From Bradyrhizobium arachidis (GTDB lineage Bacteria; Pseudomonadota; Alphaproteobacteria; Rhizobiales; Xanthobacteraceae): a DNA stretch of 64,000 nt. Of the stretch, positions 24,326 to 32,219 are shown piece by piece (within the stretch, counting starts at the first letter, position 1; the number at the start of each line of letters is the position of its first letter). The DNA lies in the NCBI RefSeq assembly GCF_024758505.1, contig NZ_CP077970.1, positions 7,068,001 to 7,132,000 on the forward strand. Reading direction: 5' to 3'. Under the pieces are notes generated by a model, which saw only the letters and a list, made by a program, of their open reading frames with translations, ran no database searches and was not told the origin of the DNA. Position numbers and translations under genes: made by a program.

Positions 24326-25186
24326 TTATGATCTCGGTTGAAGGTTGTTTCCGCCGGTGACGGGCCGGAGGGAGGCGGAGCCGACCGGAGGGCCGTCACC
24401 GGCGGTCGGCGTCTTGATGAGGCCGCTCTTGCGCTTGGCGCGGAGCCGGTAGCTGTCGCCGCGGATCGTCAGCACGTGGCTGTGGTGCAGGAGCCGGTCG
24501 AGGATCGCGGTGGCGACCACGGGATCGGCGAACACTGTGCCCCATTCGGCGACGCTGCGGTTCGACGTGATCAGCATCGCGCCAGTTTCGTAGCGCCGGC
24601 TGACCAACTGGAAGAACAGATGCGCCGCATCGGGCTCCAGCGGCAAGTAGCCGAGCTCGTCGACGATCAGCAGCTTTGGCTTTGACAGGGCGAGCAGTTT
24701 CTCGTCTAGGCGTCGTTCGCCGTGCGCCTTGGCAAGGCCAGCGACCAGCGTCGTCGCCGTGGTGAACTGCACCGTGTACCCGGCCAGGATTGCCTCTCGC
24801 CCCACCGCGATCGACAAGTGCGTCTTGCCGACGCCCGGCGGGCCGAGCAACAGCACATTCTCTCCGTTGGCGATCCAACGTGACGCGGCAAGGTCACGGA
24901 TCTGTTTTGGATCGATTGATGGCTGCGCCTCGAAGTCGAAGCCAGCAAGCTCCTTCACGGCCGGGAAGTGTGCGAGCTTCAGCGCCATCTCGATGCGGCG
25001 ATGGTCCTTGCGTGCGATCTCGCGCTCGCACAGCAGGATCAGCGTCTCACGCGCCGACAGGTTCGTGCGTGCCGCCTCGTCGAGCAGGCTGTCGAGCTGA
25101 TCGCGGATCCCGGAGAGCTGCAATCGCGCCAGCATGGCGTCGAGCGGATCGGTTGTTACTTCAATTACCTTCTTTGCCCGTGCCAT
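24326..25186 (-). CDS. istB: IS21-family helper ATPase IstB
   Basis: AAA+ ATP-binding transposition helper, 286 aa from this ATG. Walker A GPPGVGKTHL, Walker B LLIVDELGYLP, and sensor stretch MLITSNRSVAEW are all intact. The start follows the istA stop region directly, as usual in IS21. The C-terminal tail after LRAKRKSGL is some 25 residues longer than common IstB proteins. It looks intact but has no complete IstA partner here. Confidence 0.93.
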   Translation of the reverse strand: MARAKKVIEVTTDPLDAMLARLQLSGIRDQLDSLLDEAARTNLSARETLILLCEREIARKDHRRIEMALKLAHFPAVKELAGFDFEAQPSIDPKQIRDLAASRWIANGENVLLLGPPGVGKTHLSIAVGREAILAGYTVQFTTATTLVAGLAKAHGERRLDEKLLALSKPKLLIVDELGYLPLEPDAAHLFFQLVSRRYETGAMLITSNRSVAEWGTVFADPVVATAILDRLLHHSHVLTIRGDSYRLRAKRKSGLIKTPTAGDGPPVGSASLRPVTGGNNLQPRS

Positions 25187-25746
25187 CAGAAGCTTCCTCC
25201 GATCACGGCTTCGTATTCGGCAAGAGGACGCAACAACGAGGGCGGTGGAAACGACCCCGATACCGGCGCCGCAGCAATCTCCGGCCGGCGGACCGCGCCA
25301 TCGCGACCAGCAACACCATCGAGATGGGCGGAGTCGATAATCCGCAGCCGGCGGCCCTCCGATTGCTTGTGGACCGCGACCTGGTGCAATCCATGGCGGA
25401 TCCGCACTTCGCCGGCCGCGATCGTTACCGCCACGCGCTCGCCAATCAGGCGCCACGGTACCGAGTAGCTGTTCGTGTCGATCTCGACGGCGCAATCATT
25501 GCCGACGACGCGGGTTAGTTCACGCAAGGATCCGAACGAGGGCTGCCCGCCGAGCGGCTTCAGCCGATGTATCTCGTCACGCGCGAAGCGGATGATCGGC
25601 GCCTCTCCGGTCGTGCCGTGGATACGAATGTTTGCAACCTCACGCTCCCATCTGTCGAGATGCGCCTCGAACGCCTCCCAGCTTGGGAAGGAATGACCGG
25701 CGATCGCGTTCTTCTTCACGTACCGAGCCAGCTCTCGAGGGAGGCG
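25186..25746 (-). pseudogene. istA: IS21-family transposase IstA, C-terminal remnant
   Basis: Open from just after an in-frame TGA at 25749-25747. PRELARYVKKNAIAGHSFPSWEAFE...WEREVANIRIHGTTGEAP is the typical IstA C-terminal region, which ends next to istB. The HTH and DDE catalytic core are absent. The GTG at 25719 is only an internal codon. Confidence 0.85.
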
Positions 25747-26296
25747 TCACCGGCTTCAAGAATGATTTCCGCCGTATGATGCTTCTATCAGCCCGCGATC
25801 TGCCTAGGTGTGCCGGGCACAGCACGACTTTCGACAACAACTCAAAAAAACTCCCCCAGGCTAAAACCCAGACTAAATCGGATTTTTGATCTGGGATAGT
25901 TTTTGGCTTCTTTAGAAACTAGTGCTTTTTGAATGAGATAGCTGGCGCGCCCGCACGATTCGAACGTCCGACCCTCAGATTCTTAGTCAATCGGCGGCTC
26001 GCGCAGGCGGAGTTGAGCTCAACGACATTCGGAGCAACCCACCTTTCTGCACGACTTAGCCGCCGATTCAACGACCTCAGCATTAACTTATTCACCTCGG
26101 GTCAGCCCTCTGCGACCGTGATGGGTCGCCCGAGCTCATTCCTAGATTAGCCGTGAGAGAGATTTTCGCCTCCAACAGGAACGGCGTTGGTCGTGGCCGA
26201 TGGAGCCACATCGACGGGTTCAGCGAGAACGTCATCCGCTACATCCGGGAGATCGAAGCCGCGACTGATGATAGCTGGATGAAGAGGAGACGGGCC
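25747..26296. other. Gene-poor scar between IS remnant and excisionase-like gene
   Basis: About 550 bp with no supported gene. Apart from the tRNA-like fragment at 25943-25988 it is AT-richer than its surroundings around 25840-25930 (A-runs and T-runs). It may be the remains of the missing halves of the two insertion sequences, but I recognise no coding similarity. Confidence 0.5.
25943..25988 (-). repeat. Orphan 3' fragment of a tRNA-Arg-like gene (possible old att site)
   Basis: On the minus strand 46 nt run from an anticodon-loop-like GACTAAGAATCTGAG through GGTCGGACG, the T loop TTCGAATC, and the 3' end GGGCGCGCCA. This matches the 3' half of alphaproteobacterial tRNA-Arg genes, which end in GGGCGCGCCA. 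The T stem has one mismatch (GGACG/CGTGC), and the sequence 5' of the fragment cannot form the anticodon, D or acceptor 5' arms. Such 3' halves are what integrases leave at the distal end of an element. Confidence 0.6.
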
Positions 26297-26539
26297 ATGA
26301 CGGGAATGCACAGGACGCAACGAGAGGTGCCAGCGCCAACGCAGCGGCTGTTCCTGACACGCCGGGAGGCTGCCATCGAATTGCGGATGTCGCTGGCAAA
26401 ACTGGACCGCGTGATCGCGCGCGGCGAACTGAAGGCAAAGAAGCACGGACACTCGGTGGTAGTGATGGCGAGCGAGATCACGCGCTATATCGAGCAATGG
26501 CCCGACGTACAACCGCGCGCCGTTCGTGGCGCGCGGTGA
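26297..26539 (+). CDS. Excisionase-like HTH DNA-binding protein
   Basis: Protein of 80 aa with a MerR/excisionase-type winged helix: RLFLTRREAAIELRMSLAKLDRVIARGELKAKKHGHSVVVMASEITRYIEQWP has the order HTH (TRREAA...LRMSLAKLDR), then a beta wing, then a helix, as in helix_turn_helix_17 proteins. AGGAG is 7 nt before the ATG. It is convergent with the integrase 50 bp away, which suggests a recombination-directionality factor for the same element. A general HTH regulator is the alternative. Confidence 0.72.
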   Translation: MTGMHRTQREVPAPTQRLFLTRREAAIELRMSLAKLDRVIARGELKAKKHGHSVVVMASEITRYIEQWPDVQPRAVRGAR

Positions 26540-26589
26540 AGACTAATTTTCAGCTACGAGCCTTCCGTTGCGTCTCCAACGCCGTACAT

Positions 26590-27936
26590 TCAGGCGACCG
26601 CCTTGAGCTGCGGCCTCGGCCGCGCAAGGTGGCGCTCCCATGCATTCATGATGCCCATGCGGGGCTTCCAGAGCCGATTGCGCCGGTAGGCGCGCCTGAC
26701 CTTGTCGCCCGGATTGTGTGCCATGCAGTAGCCGATGGCATCGGGATTGAACTTCATGGTTTCGCCGTCGTCCTGCAGCTCATTTTCCGCCCACGTCTGG
26801 AAGGTGGCGCGCATGCCGTGCGGCGTCGCGTTCTTCTTCAGCGAATCCACGAGCAGATCGCGCATGGTGTTTTCCGAGATCGGCTGCTCGAACGGATTTT
26901 TGAGCTGACTGGCATCGCCGGGCCACAACAGCCCGATCCGCCGGCCGGGGAAGGTTTCTTGCAGGTACGCAATCTGCTCCTTGAGCACGGCGACGAGACG
27001 CGGCACCATCGGCAGGATGAACGGATGGCCGTCGTCATCGACCTTCATCAGGTCGTTCGGCACCGTCCATTTCGGTCCCGGCCGCAACGGATCGTCGGCA
27101 CCGCCTTCCAGATCGAGATGGTCGATGTGCAGATAGCGCACCGCATTGGTGCGCAGGTTGGAGAGGATCAGCGCTTCAAGCGCGCGTGCCGACTGGCTCT
27201 TGATGGCGCGCAGCTCGACCATGAACTCAGGCATCTTCTCTCCCTTGAGCGCTTTCATGGGTCCGCGAATCCGCCCGCGCTTTTTGACGGGCTTGCCGAG
27301 CACCGCGACGATAGCCTCAACGCTTGCCGGATCGCCCATGGGACGCAGTTCTTCCCTCGCCGCCGCCTTCAGGACGCGGGCAACCAGCGCCCGCACTTCC
27401 TCGGCCATCGCCGGCTTGGCGTCCCAGATCGGACGCATGACGTCCAGCACCTCGGGCGTGCCGATTTTCTCAATCGGCAGGTTGTTGATCGCCATGCAAT
27501 AGATCGGAATGATCCGCTTCATCCCTGCGGCATCCTTGGCGTTCTTGCGCTTGTCAGCCCACCCTGCGACGACTTTGGTGCCATAGGTTTCGAAAGTCGG
27601 GCCGGTCTTGCGGCGGCCCACGCCTTTGGTGGCCTCAGGATAGATGCCCTGCTTGATGTCGTCCTGCAGTTTGAGATGCGCGGCGAGCGCGGCGCTGTAA
27701 GAGAAATCCTCGACGCTGCCGGGTGGCGTGAGCTTGGGCTGGCGCTTCTGGCTCTCCTTCAGCATGTGCTTGGGCTTCTCCCACTGCGAATAGAACAGAC
27801 GCGAGTTGCCGGTCACGAGCAGTTTGAAGCTCCGATGGTGTTCATCGGTATAGAGCTTCTGCTTGCGCTTGCCTTTCTCGTCCAGCCCGCCGTCCGGCAG
27901 GGAGCGAAGATTCTTGGCGTTGAAAAACTTGGTCAT
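26590..27936 (-). CDS. P4-type tyrosine integrase of the island
   Basis: Site-specific recombinase of 448 aa, first Met at 27936. The catalytic domain holds Arg in LILSNLRTNAVRYLHIDHLDL, the box-II HGMRATFQTWAE (His-x-x-Arg), a second His in YCMAHNPGDKVRRAY, and the nucleophile Tyr in that RRAYRR stretch. The N-terminal arm-binding region is Lys-rich. It sits 230 bp from the tRNA-Gln 3' end and is transcribed away from the tRNA. This is the classic arrangement of an integrase next to its attachment site. Confidence 0.9.
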   Translation of the reverse strand: MTKFFNAKNLRSLPDGGLDEKGKRKQKLYTDEHHRSFKLLVTGNSRLFYSQWEKPKHMLKESQKRQPKLTPPGSVEDFSYSAALAAHLKLQDDIKQGIYPEATKGVGRRKTGPTFETYGTKVVAGWADKRKNAKDAAGMKRIIPIYCMAINNLPIEKIGTPEVLDVMRPIWDAKPAMAEEVRALVARVLKAAAREELRPMGDPASVEAIVAVLGKPVKKRGRIRGPMKALKGEKMPEFMVELRAIKSQSARALEALILSNLRTNAVRYLHIDHLDLEGGADDPLRPGPKWTVPNDLMKVDDDGHPFILPMVPRLVAVLKEQIAYLQETFPGRRIGLLWPGDASQLKNPFEQPISENTMRDLLVDSLKKNATPHGMRATFQTWAENELQDDGETMKFNPDAIGYCMAHNPGDKVRRAYRRNRLWKPRMGIMNAWERHLARPRPQLKAVA

Positions 27937-28165
27937 AATTTCGGAAGTTCCAAAGTTCGATTGGGCGTAATGCCCAGTCATCCCTCGAGGGATTATCTAG
28001 TTTGATTCCGTTTTTAATTCAAGACGGCCCGAGGCGGGTGATGAGAGGTGCGGACGCAAGACATGGTTTGAGGAGAAAAGTCCATAATTAACAAAGTCTT
28101 GGTGTCATGCGCGCGATGCGAGGGAAGGAGATGGGAGGAGGATTGAGGAGGCTTGATAATACCGA

Positions 28166-28240
28166 TGGCTGGGGCGGGAGGGATCGAACCTCCGAATGGC
28201 GGAATCAAAATCCGCTGCCTTACCGCTTGGCTACGCCCCA
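28166..28240 (-). tRNA. tRNA-Gln(TTG)
   Basis: 75 nt on the minus strand, 5' TGGGGCG pairs with 3' CGCCCCA, discriminator G and encoded CCA (tgg at 28166-28168). The anticodon stem/loop GCGGATTTTGATTCCGC carries TTG, and the T arm is GGAGGTTCGATCCCTCC. Its 3' end faces the integrase, so it is the likely attachment site and the right border of the island. Confidence 0.96.
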
Positions 28241-28480
28241 ACGCTGTCAGGGATCGGCGGAAGAACCGGCGGAATCCCTCGGACGGAGCCGGTCTATAGG
28301 GAGAAGCGTGGCATTTCAACAGTCTGGCCGCGCAAATTGCGCCGCGCCCGGCCCCCGCCACGCCACACTCTATTATAGGGCCGGTGCGTTCCACATCCGG
28401 TCCTGACCGGCCCTACCGGCAGTTGAGACCTTGGCCGTTTCATGGGAATACGGCGCCAAAGATGTCCAGGGGAGTATGCC

Positions 28481-30259
28481 ATGACCTACCGCGCGCCAAT
28501 CAATGACATGCTGCTTGCGCTCAACCATGGCGCCGGCCTGAAGGCTGCGCTGGAGGCCGGTCATTACGGCGATTTCGACGCCGATATCGCCGCCGCCGTG
28601 CTGGAGGAAGCCGGCAAGTTCGCAACCGACGTGCTGGCGCCGCTCAACCGCGTCGGCGACGAGCACGGCATCAAGCTCGCGAACGGCAAGGTCACGACCG
28701 CGCCGGGCTGGCCGGACGCCTACAAGCGCTGGACCGACGGCGGCTGGAACGCGGTCTCGGGGCCGGAGGCGTTTGGCGGCCAGGGCCTGCCGCTCGCCAT
28801 CAACGCGGTGTGCACGGAGATCTGGAGCGCGTCCAACATCGCCTTCGGCCTCTGCCCGCTGCTCACGGCCTCCGCCATCGAGGCGCTGGAGGCGCATGGC
28901 AGCGACGAGCTGAAGGCGATCTATCTCGAAAAGCTCGTCACCGGCGAATGGACCGGCACGATGCAGCTGACCGAGTCGCAGGCCGGCTCCGACGTCGGCG
29001 CGCTGCGCACGCGCGCGGAGAAAATGGCCGACGGCACCTATCGGATCAAGGGGACGAAGATCTTCATCACCTACGGCGAACACGACATGACCGACAACAT
29101 CGTGCATTTCGTGCTCGCGCGCCTGCCGGATGCGCCGGCCGGCACCAAGGGCATCTCTCTCTTTCTTGTCCCGAAGTTCATGGTCAACGCCGACGGTTCG
29201 CTCGGCGCGCGTAACGACATCTATGCTTCGGGCGTCGAGCACAAGCTCGGCATGCACGCCTCCCCCACCTGCACCATGACCATGGGCGATCATGGCGGCG
29301 CCATCGGCTTCCTGATCGGCGAAGAGAACCAGGGCATGCGCTGCATGTTCACGATGATGAATCAGGCCCGCCTCGGCGTCGGCCTCGAAGGCGTCGGCAT
29401 CGCCGACCGCGCCTATCAGCAGGCGCTGGCCTACGCACAGGAACGCAAGCAAGGCCGCGCCGTCGGCAAGAAGAGCGACGGATCGGACGCGATCTTCGTG
29501 CATCCCGACGTCAAGCGCATGCTGATGCGGATGCGGGCGCAGACGGCGGCCGCGCGTACCATCTGCTACGCCACGGCCGTCGCGATCGACGTCTCGACGC
29601 GCGCCAAGGATGCGAAGGTCCGCGCCGAGGCGGCGGCACGCGCCGCGCTGCTGACGCCGATCGCAAAGGGCTATTCGACCGACATCGGCAACGAGGTCGC
29701 CTATCTCGGCGTGCAGGTGCATGGCGGCATGGGCTTCATCGAGGAGACCGGCGCCGCGCAGCACTATCGCGACGCGCGCATCACCGCGATCTATGAGGGC
29801 ACCAACGGCATCCAGGCGATCGATCTCGTCACCCGCAAGCTCGGCGCCGATGGCGGCGCGTCGGTCTGGGCGCTGCTGGCGGAGCTCTCTGGAATCGTCA
29901 AGCAGGTCGAAGCCTCCAACGATCCCGCCTTCGGCACCACGGGCACGAAGCTACGCGAGGCGCTCGGCTCACTCGAACGCTCGAGCAAGTGGTTGCTGGA
30001 GCGGGTCAGTGCGGCGCCGAACGACGCGCTCGCGGGCGCAACTCCCTATCTCCAGCAGTTCGGCGCAACGCTCGGCGGCTGCATGCTTGCCGCCGAGGCG
30101 CTCGCCGCGAAGGGCGACGGCAACTCGGAAGCGCCGCGCTACGTCTCCCTCGCCCGCTTCTTCGCCGAAAACATCACCGTGCAGGCGACCTCGCTGGAAC
30201 GGACGGTGACGGAAAGCGCCGAATCAGTCGCCGCGGCGGACGCGGTGTTGCTGGGGTAA
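28481..30259 (+). CDS. Acyl-CoA dehydrogenase (long-chain/DmdC-like, with C-terminal extension)
   Basis: FAD-dependent enzyme that introduces a 2,3-double bond in an acyl-CoA, 592 aa. It has the N-terminal ACAD helical domain, the central FAD-binding stretch MQLTESQAGSDVGALRT and KIFITYGEHDMTDNIVH, then QVHGGMGFIEETGAAQHYRDARITAIYEGTNGIQ with the catalytic Glu in YEGTNG, followed by about 120 residues of extra C-terminal helical domain typical of the 590-600 aa subgroup (AcdH/DmdC type). GGGGAG precedes this ATG. It is the first gene of the core-like side. Confidence 0.93.
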   Translation: MTYRAPINDMLLALNHGAGLKAALEAGHYGDFDADIAAAVLEEAGKFATDVLAPLNRVGDEHGIKLANGKVTTAPGWPDAYKRWTDGGWNAVSGPEAFGGQGLPLAINAVCTEIWSASNIAFGLCPLLTASAIEALEAHGSDELKAIYLEKLVTGEWTGTMQLTESQAGSDVGALRTRAEKMADGTYRIKGTKIFITYGEHDMTDNIVHFVLARLPDAPAGTKGISLFLVPKFMVNADGSLGARNDIYASGVEHKLGMHASPTCTMTMGDHGGAIGFLIGEENQGMRCMFTMMNQARLGVGLEGVGIADRAYQQALAYAQERKQGRAVGKKSDGSDAIFVHPDVKRMLMRMRAQTAAARTICYATAVAIDVSTRAKDAKVRAEAAARAALLTPIAKGYSTDIGNEVAYLGVQVHGGMGFIEETGAAQHYRDARITAIYEGTNGIQAIDLVTRKLGADGGASVWALLAELSGIVKQVEASNDPAFGTTGTKLREALGSLERSSKWLLERVSAAPNDALAGATPYLQQFGATLGGCMLAAEALAAKGDGNSEAPRYVSLARFFAENITVQATSLERTVTESAESVAAADAVLLG

Positions 30260-30267
30260 GGGGGCGC

Positions 30268-30477
30268 TCAAGCGCCCCAGGCAAGCTCGCCGCGGATGTC
30301 CCTGACGCTCGGCTGGACCGTCAGGCGATAGGTCACGAAAGCGCTACCATCGAACTGTTCCAGCACCTCGTCGCAGGCCGGGCAACGGTATTCGCCCCGG
30401 CAGGGCTGCATCGAAGCGAGTTCGAGCCGCCGGAAGCCGGCTCCGCACTCAGGACAGGTCACGTCATTCTTTCTCAT
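30268..30477 (-). CDS. Small zinc-ribbon protein, unknown function
   Basis: 69 aa with two CxxC knuckles, CPECG (8-12) and CPACD (32-36), spaced as in a zinc ribbon. The C-terminal half (FVTYRLTVQPSVRDIRGELAW) is predicted strand-rich. It is convergent with the acyl-CoA dehydrogenase, 8 bp away. No function is recognised. Confidence 0.7.
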   Translation of the reverse strand: MRKNDVTCPECGAGFRRLELASMQPCRGEYRCPACDEVLEQFDGSAFVTYRLTVQPSVRDIRGELAWGA

Positions 30478-30906
30478 CGCCTACTCCCCGGATACCAACA
30501 GGCCAAACGTTAGTCCGCCTTAGCAGCAGAACCACGACATGGATCAAATTGATCCCATGACGACGAAGAGATGATTGTGCTGACGCAACCCGGGGGCGAT
30601 TTCACCGCCGGTTCCCGCAGGACTCTCATCCACGCATATTGAAGAGGTGATATGCGCCGGCGTCATCGTGGCGGTATTCCAGGCAACCGCAAACCGGACA
30701 CACGCAAAAGGCGAACTTTCACGTGCGCTTTCGTTGAAATCGCTACGCAAATCGCGGCGCGGCAAAAGCGCCTCGAAAGCTCCCAGGCGTCATTGCGCCA
30801 TCGTGGAAAGTTGCACCCTCAGGTTTGGTACCCCTGCGAGATGATGTAGGCTGTCACCGAAATGGCCAGCGGCAACGGCGCTGCAGCGGCCGCGGGGGAA
30901 CTGTCC
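30478..30906. other. Intergenic region with a palindrome
   Basis: No convincing gene. A near-perfect palindrome CATGGATCAA...TTGATCCCATG occupies 30538-30559 (arms around the centre AT, one extra C), 60 bp upstream of the zinc-ribbon start codon on the minus strand and about 350 bp from the enoyl-CoA hydratase. Its spacing does not fit the TTGA-N6-TCAA pattern. An in-frame ATG at 30862 would extend the next gene but lacks a ribosome-binding site. Confidence 0.45.
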
Positions 30907-31665
30907 ATGCCGAACGGCAATATCGTCGTCACCGAGGAACACGCAACGCGTATCGTGACCTTGCGCCGTCCGAACAAGAAGAACGCGATCACGCAGGACA
31001 TGTATCGCGAGATGGGCCACGCGATCGACACGGCGCAGAACAATCCCGAGATCCGCTGCATCATCATCACGGGCGGCTCCGGTGTGTTCACCGCCGGCGA
31101 CGATATCGACGATTTCCTCAAAGCGGACACGTCGCGGCCGGAGACGCTGTCGAACGCGGCAAAATTCCTCTATTCGCTGGCGCTGAACGTGAAGCCGATC
31201 ATCGCCGCCGTGGACGGCGCCTCGGTCGGCGTGGGCACGGTGCTGCTGTTCCATTGCGACTACGTGCTGGCCTCGACGGCCGCGACCTTTTCCGCACCCT
31301 ACGTCAAGCTCGGGCTCATTCCGGTCGGCGCGTCCAGCCTGCTGATGCCGCACACCATGGGCTTCCAGCGTGCATTCGCGATGCTGGTGATGGGACGAAT
31401 CTTTTCGGCCGAGGAGGCGCGCATGGCTGGCTTCGTCAATGCCGTGGTCTCGCCCGGGCACACCGAAGCCGAAGCCCGCAAGGTGGCGCGCGAAATCTGC
31501 AAGCTGCCCGCCGAAGCGGTCGCGATCTCCCGCAGACTGCTGCGCGCGCCGCCAGAAGAGCTCACACGCCGCATCGACCAGGAAGCCCATCTGTTCGGCG
31601 AGCGGCTCAAGTCCAACGAGGCTGTCGCCGCTTTCAACGCGTTCACCACGAGGAAGAGGCGCTAG
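30907..31665 (+). CDS. Enoyl-CoA hydratase/isomerase (crotonase family)
   Basis: Crotonase-fold enzyme, 252 aa from this ATG. It has RPNKKNAIT near the start, the oxyanion-hole segment IITGGSGVFTAGDDIDDF and the second hole IAAVDGASVGVGTVLLFHCDYVLAS. The Glu pair of true hydratases is not both evident (SAPYVKLGLIPVGASSLLMPHTMG), so isomerase or another crotonase activity is possible. GGGGGA at 30894-30899 supports this start over the upstream ATG at 30862. Confidence 0.87.
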   Translation: MPNGNIVVTEEHATRIVTLRRPNKKNAITQDMYREMGHAIDTAQNNPEIRCIIITGGSGVFTAGDDIDDFLKADTSRPETLSNAAKFLYSLALNVKPIIAAVDGASVGVGTVLLFHCDYVLASTAATFSAPYVKLGLIPVGASSLLMPHTMGFQRAFAMLVMGRIFSAEEARMAGFVNAVVSPGHTEAEARKVAREICKLPAEAVAISRRLLRAPPEELTRRIDQEAHLFGERLKSNEAVAAFNAFTTRKRR

Positions 31666-31690
31666 GCGCGCTTGCAGGGAGCGCCATCGA

Positions 31691-31704
31691 TTGATCTAGG
31701 TCAA
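31691..31704. promoter_or_regulatory. FixK/FNR-type box
   Basis: TTGATCTAGGTCAA fits TTGA-N6-TCAA, the consensus of FNR/FixK2-type regulators. Its centre lies 70 bp before the ATG at 31768, so a class II promoter would leave a leader of about 29 nt. Confidence 0.6.
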
Positions 31705-31767
31705 GGCCGGGCCTCGCTGCTCGCATGAACTGCGGCACTCCGATGCGCTTGATCACGCGTGCGTCAA

Positions 31768-32037
31768 ATGCCGTCAGCCTGGTACGTCACCTTCGAGAGT
31801 CGCAAACGAGGCCTCCTGCCCAGGAGGCGAAGCCCGCGCGAAACCAGAACGTTTGCGACCGAAGCCGAGGCCAAAGTCTTCGCGCGCGCGAAGCTGGACG
31901 AGGGGCTGATCGTTTTCGCGGGCACGATCAATCCGCATCTGCCAAGGCGTCTTGTTCCGACCACCAGCGTCCCGCTTTGGCTCGCGGAGGAGCATGAGAG
32001 TTCAGGTGGGCCGCCCCCCGGCTCTGATGCTGATTGA
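31768..32037 (+). CDS. Conserved small basic protein, unknown function
   Basis: 89 aa, Arg-rich in the first half (WYVTFESRKRGLLPRRRSPRETRTFATEAEAKVFARAKLDEG), with a short hydrophobic strand LIVFAGTI and a WLAEE-containing tail. The sequence type is familiar from bradyrhizobial genomes as a hypothetical protein. No domain recognised. The ATG at 31768 is chosen over one three codons upstream because MPSAWY is the usual start; the ribosome-binding site is weak. A FixK/FNR-like box precedes it. Confidence 0.7.
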   Translation: MPSAWYVTFESRKRGLLPRRRSPRETRTFATEAEAKVFARAKLDEGLIVFAGTINPHLPRRLVPTTSVPLWLAEEHESSGGPPPGSDAD

Positions 32038-32150
32038 GCGCGCTGCCCTCTTCGAGAATTCGCACTCACTTCGATTGCGCGCGAGTGTTGCCATTTTGTT
32101 ACGGGGACTTCAGGCCCTTACAACTAAACTCCTGGCTGGAATGCACCACA

Positions 32151-32170
32151 TATGCACGCAACAGTGCATA
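32151..32170. promoter_or_regulatory. Inverted repeat upstream of the outer-membrane protein gene
   Basis: Perfect 7-bp arms TATGCAC/GTGCATA separated by GCAACA, 50 bp before the ATG. It could be an operator or a hairpin in the mRNA leader. Confidence 0.35.
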
Positions 32171-32219
32171 AGGGTCGTCGTTCGAAAAAGATGCGCAATT
32201 GGGGATACGGAGACAACAG

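Larger units (their letters stand above)
24265..25746 (-). mobile_element. IS21-family element, 5'-truncated remnant
   Basis: The element keeps the istB-side end, all of istB and the last third of istA. The terminus begins near TGTGTCAAACGCC (24263 or 24265). Two copies of GAACTGCCCCC at 24281-24291 and 24305-24315 resemble the repeated terminal transposase-binding sites of IS21 elements. The other end and the istA N-terminus are missing after about 25746. It sits inside the IS110 fragment. No target duplication can be checked because the right end is lost. Confidence 0.8.

Noticed and set aside
25943..25988. A functional tRNA-Arg gene
   Set aside because: Only the 3' half is present. The D arm, acceptor 5' strand and the 5' anticodon-stem strand cannot be formed, and the T stem has a mismatch.
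28097..28110. A sixth copy of the CGACACC motif (TCTTGGTGTCATG near the integrase)
   Set aside because: Only the TTGGTGTC half fits. The outer conserved positions and the AT at the far end are missing.
30544..30849. Small frames on both strands between the zinc-ribbon and enoyl-CoA hydratase genes
   Set aside because: No ribosome-binding site, no recognisable protein, and overlapping frames on both strands.
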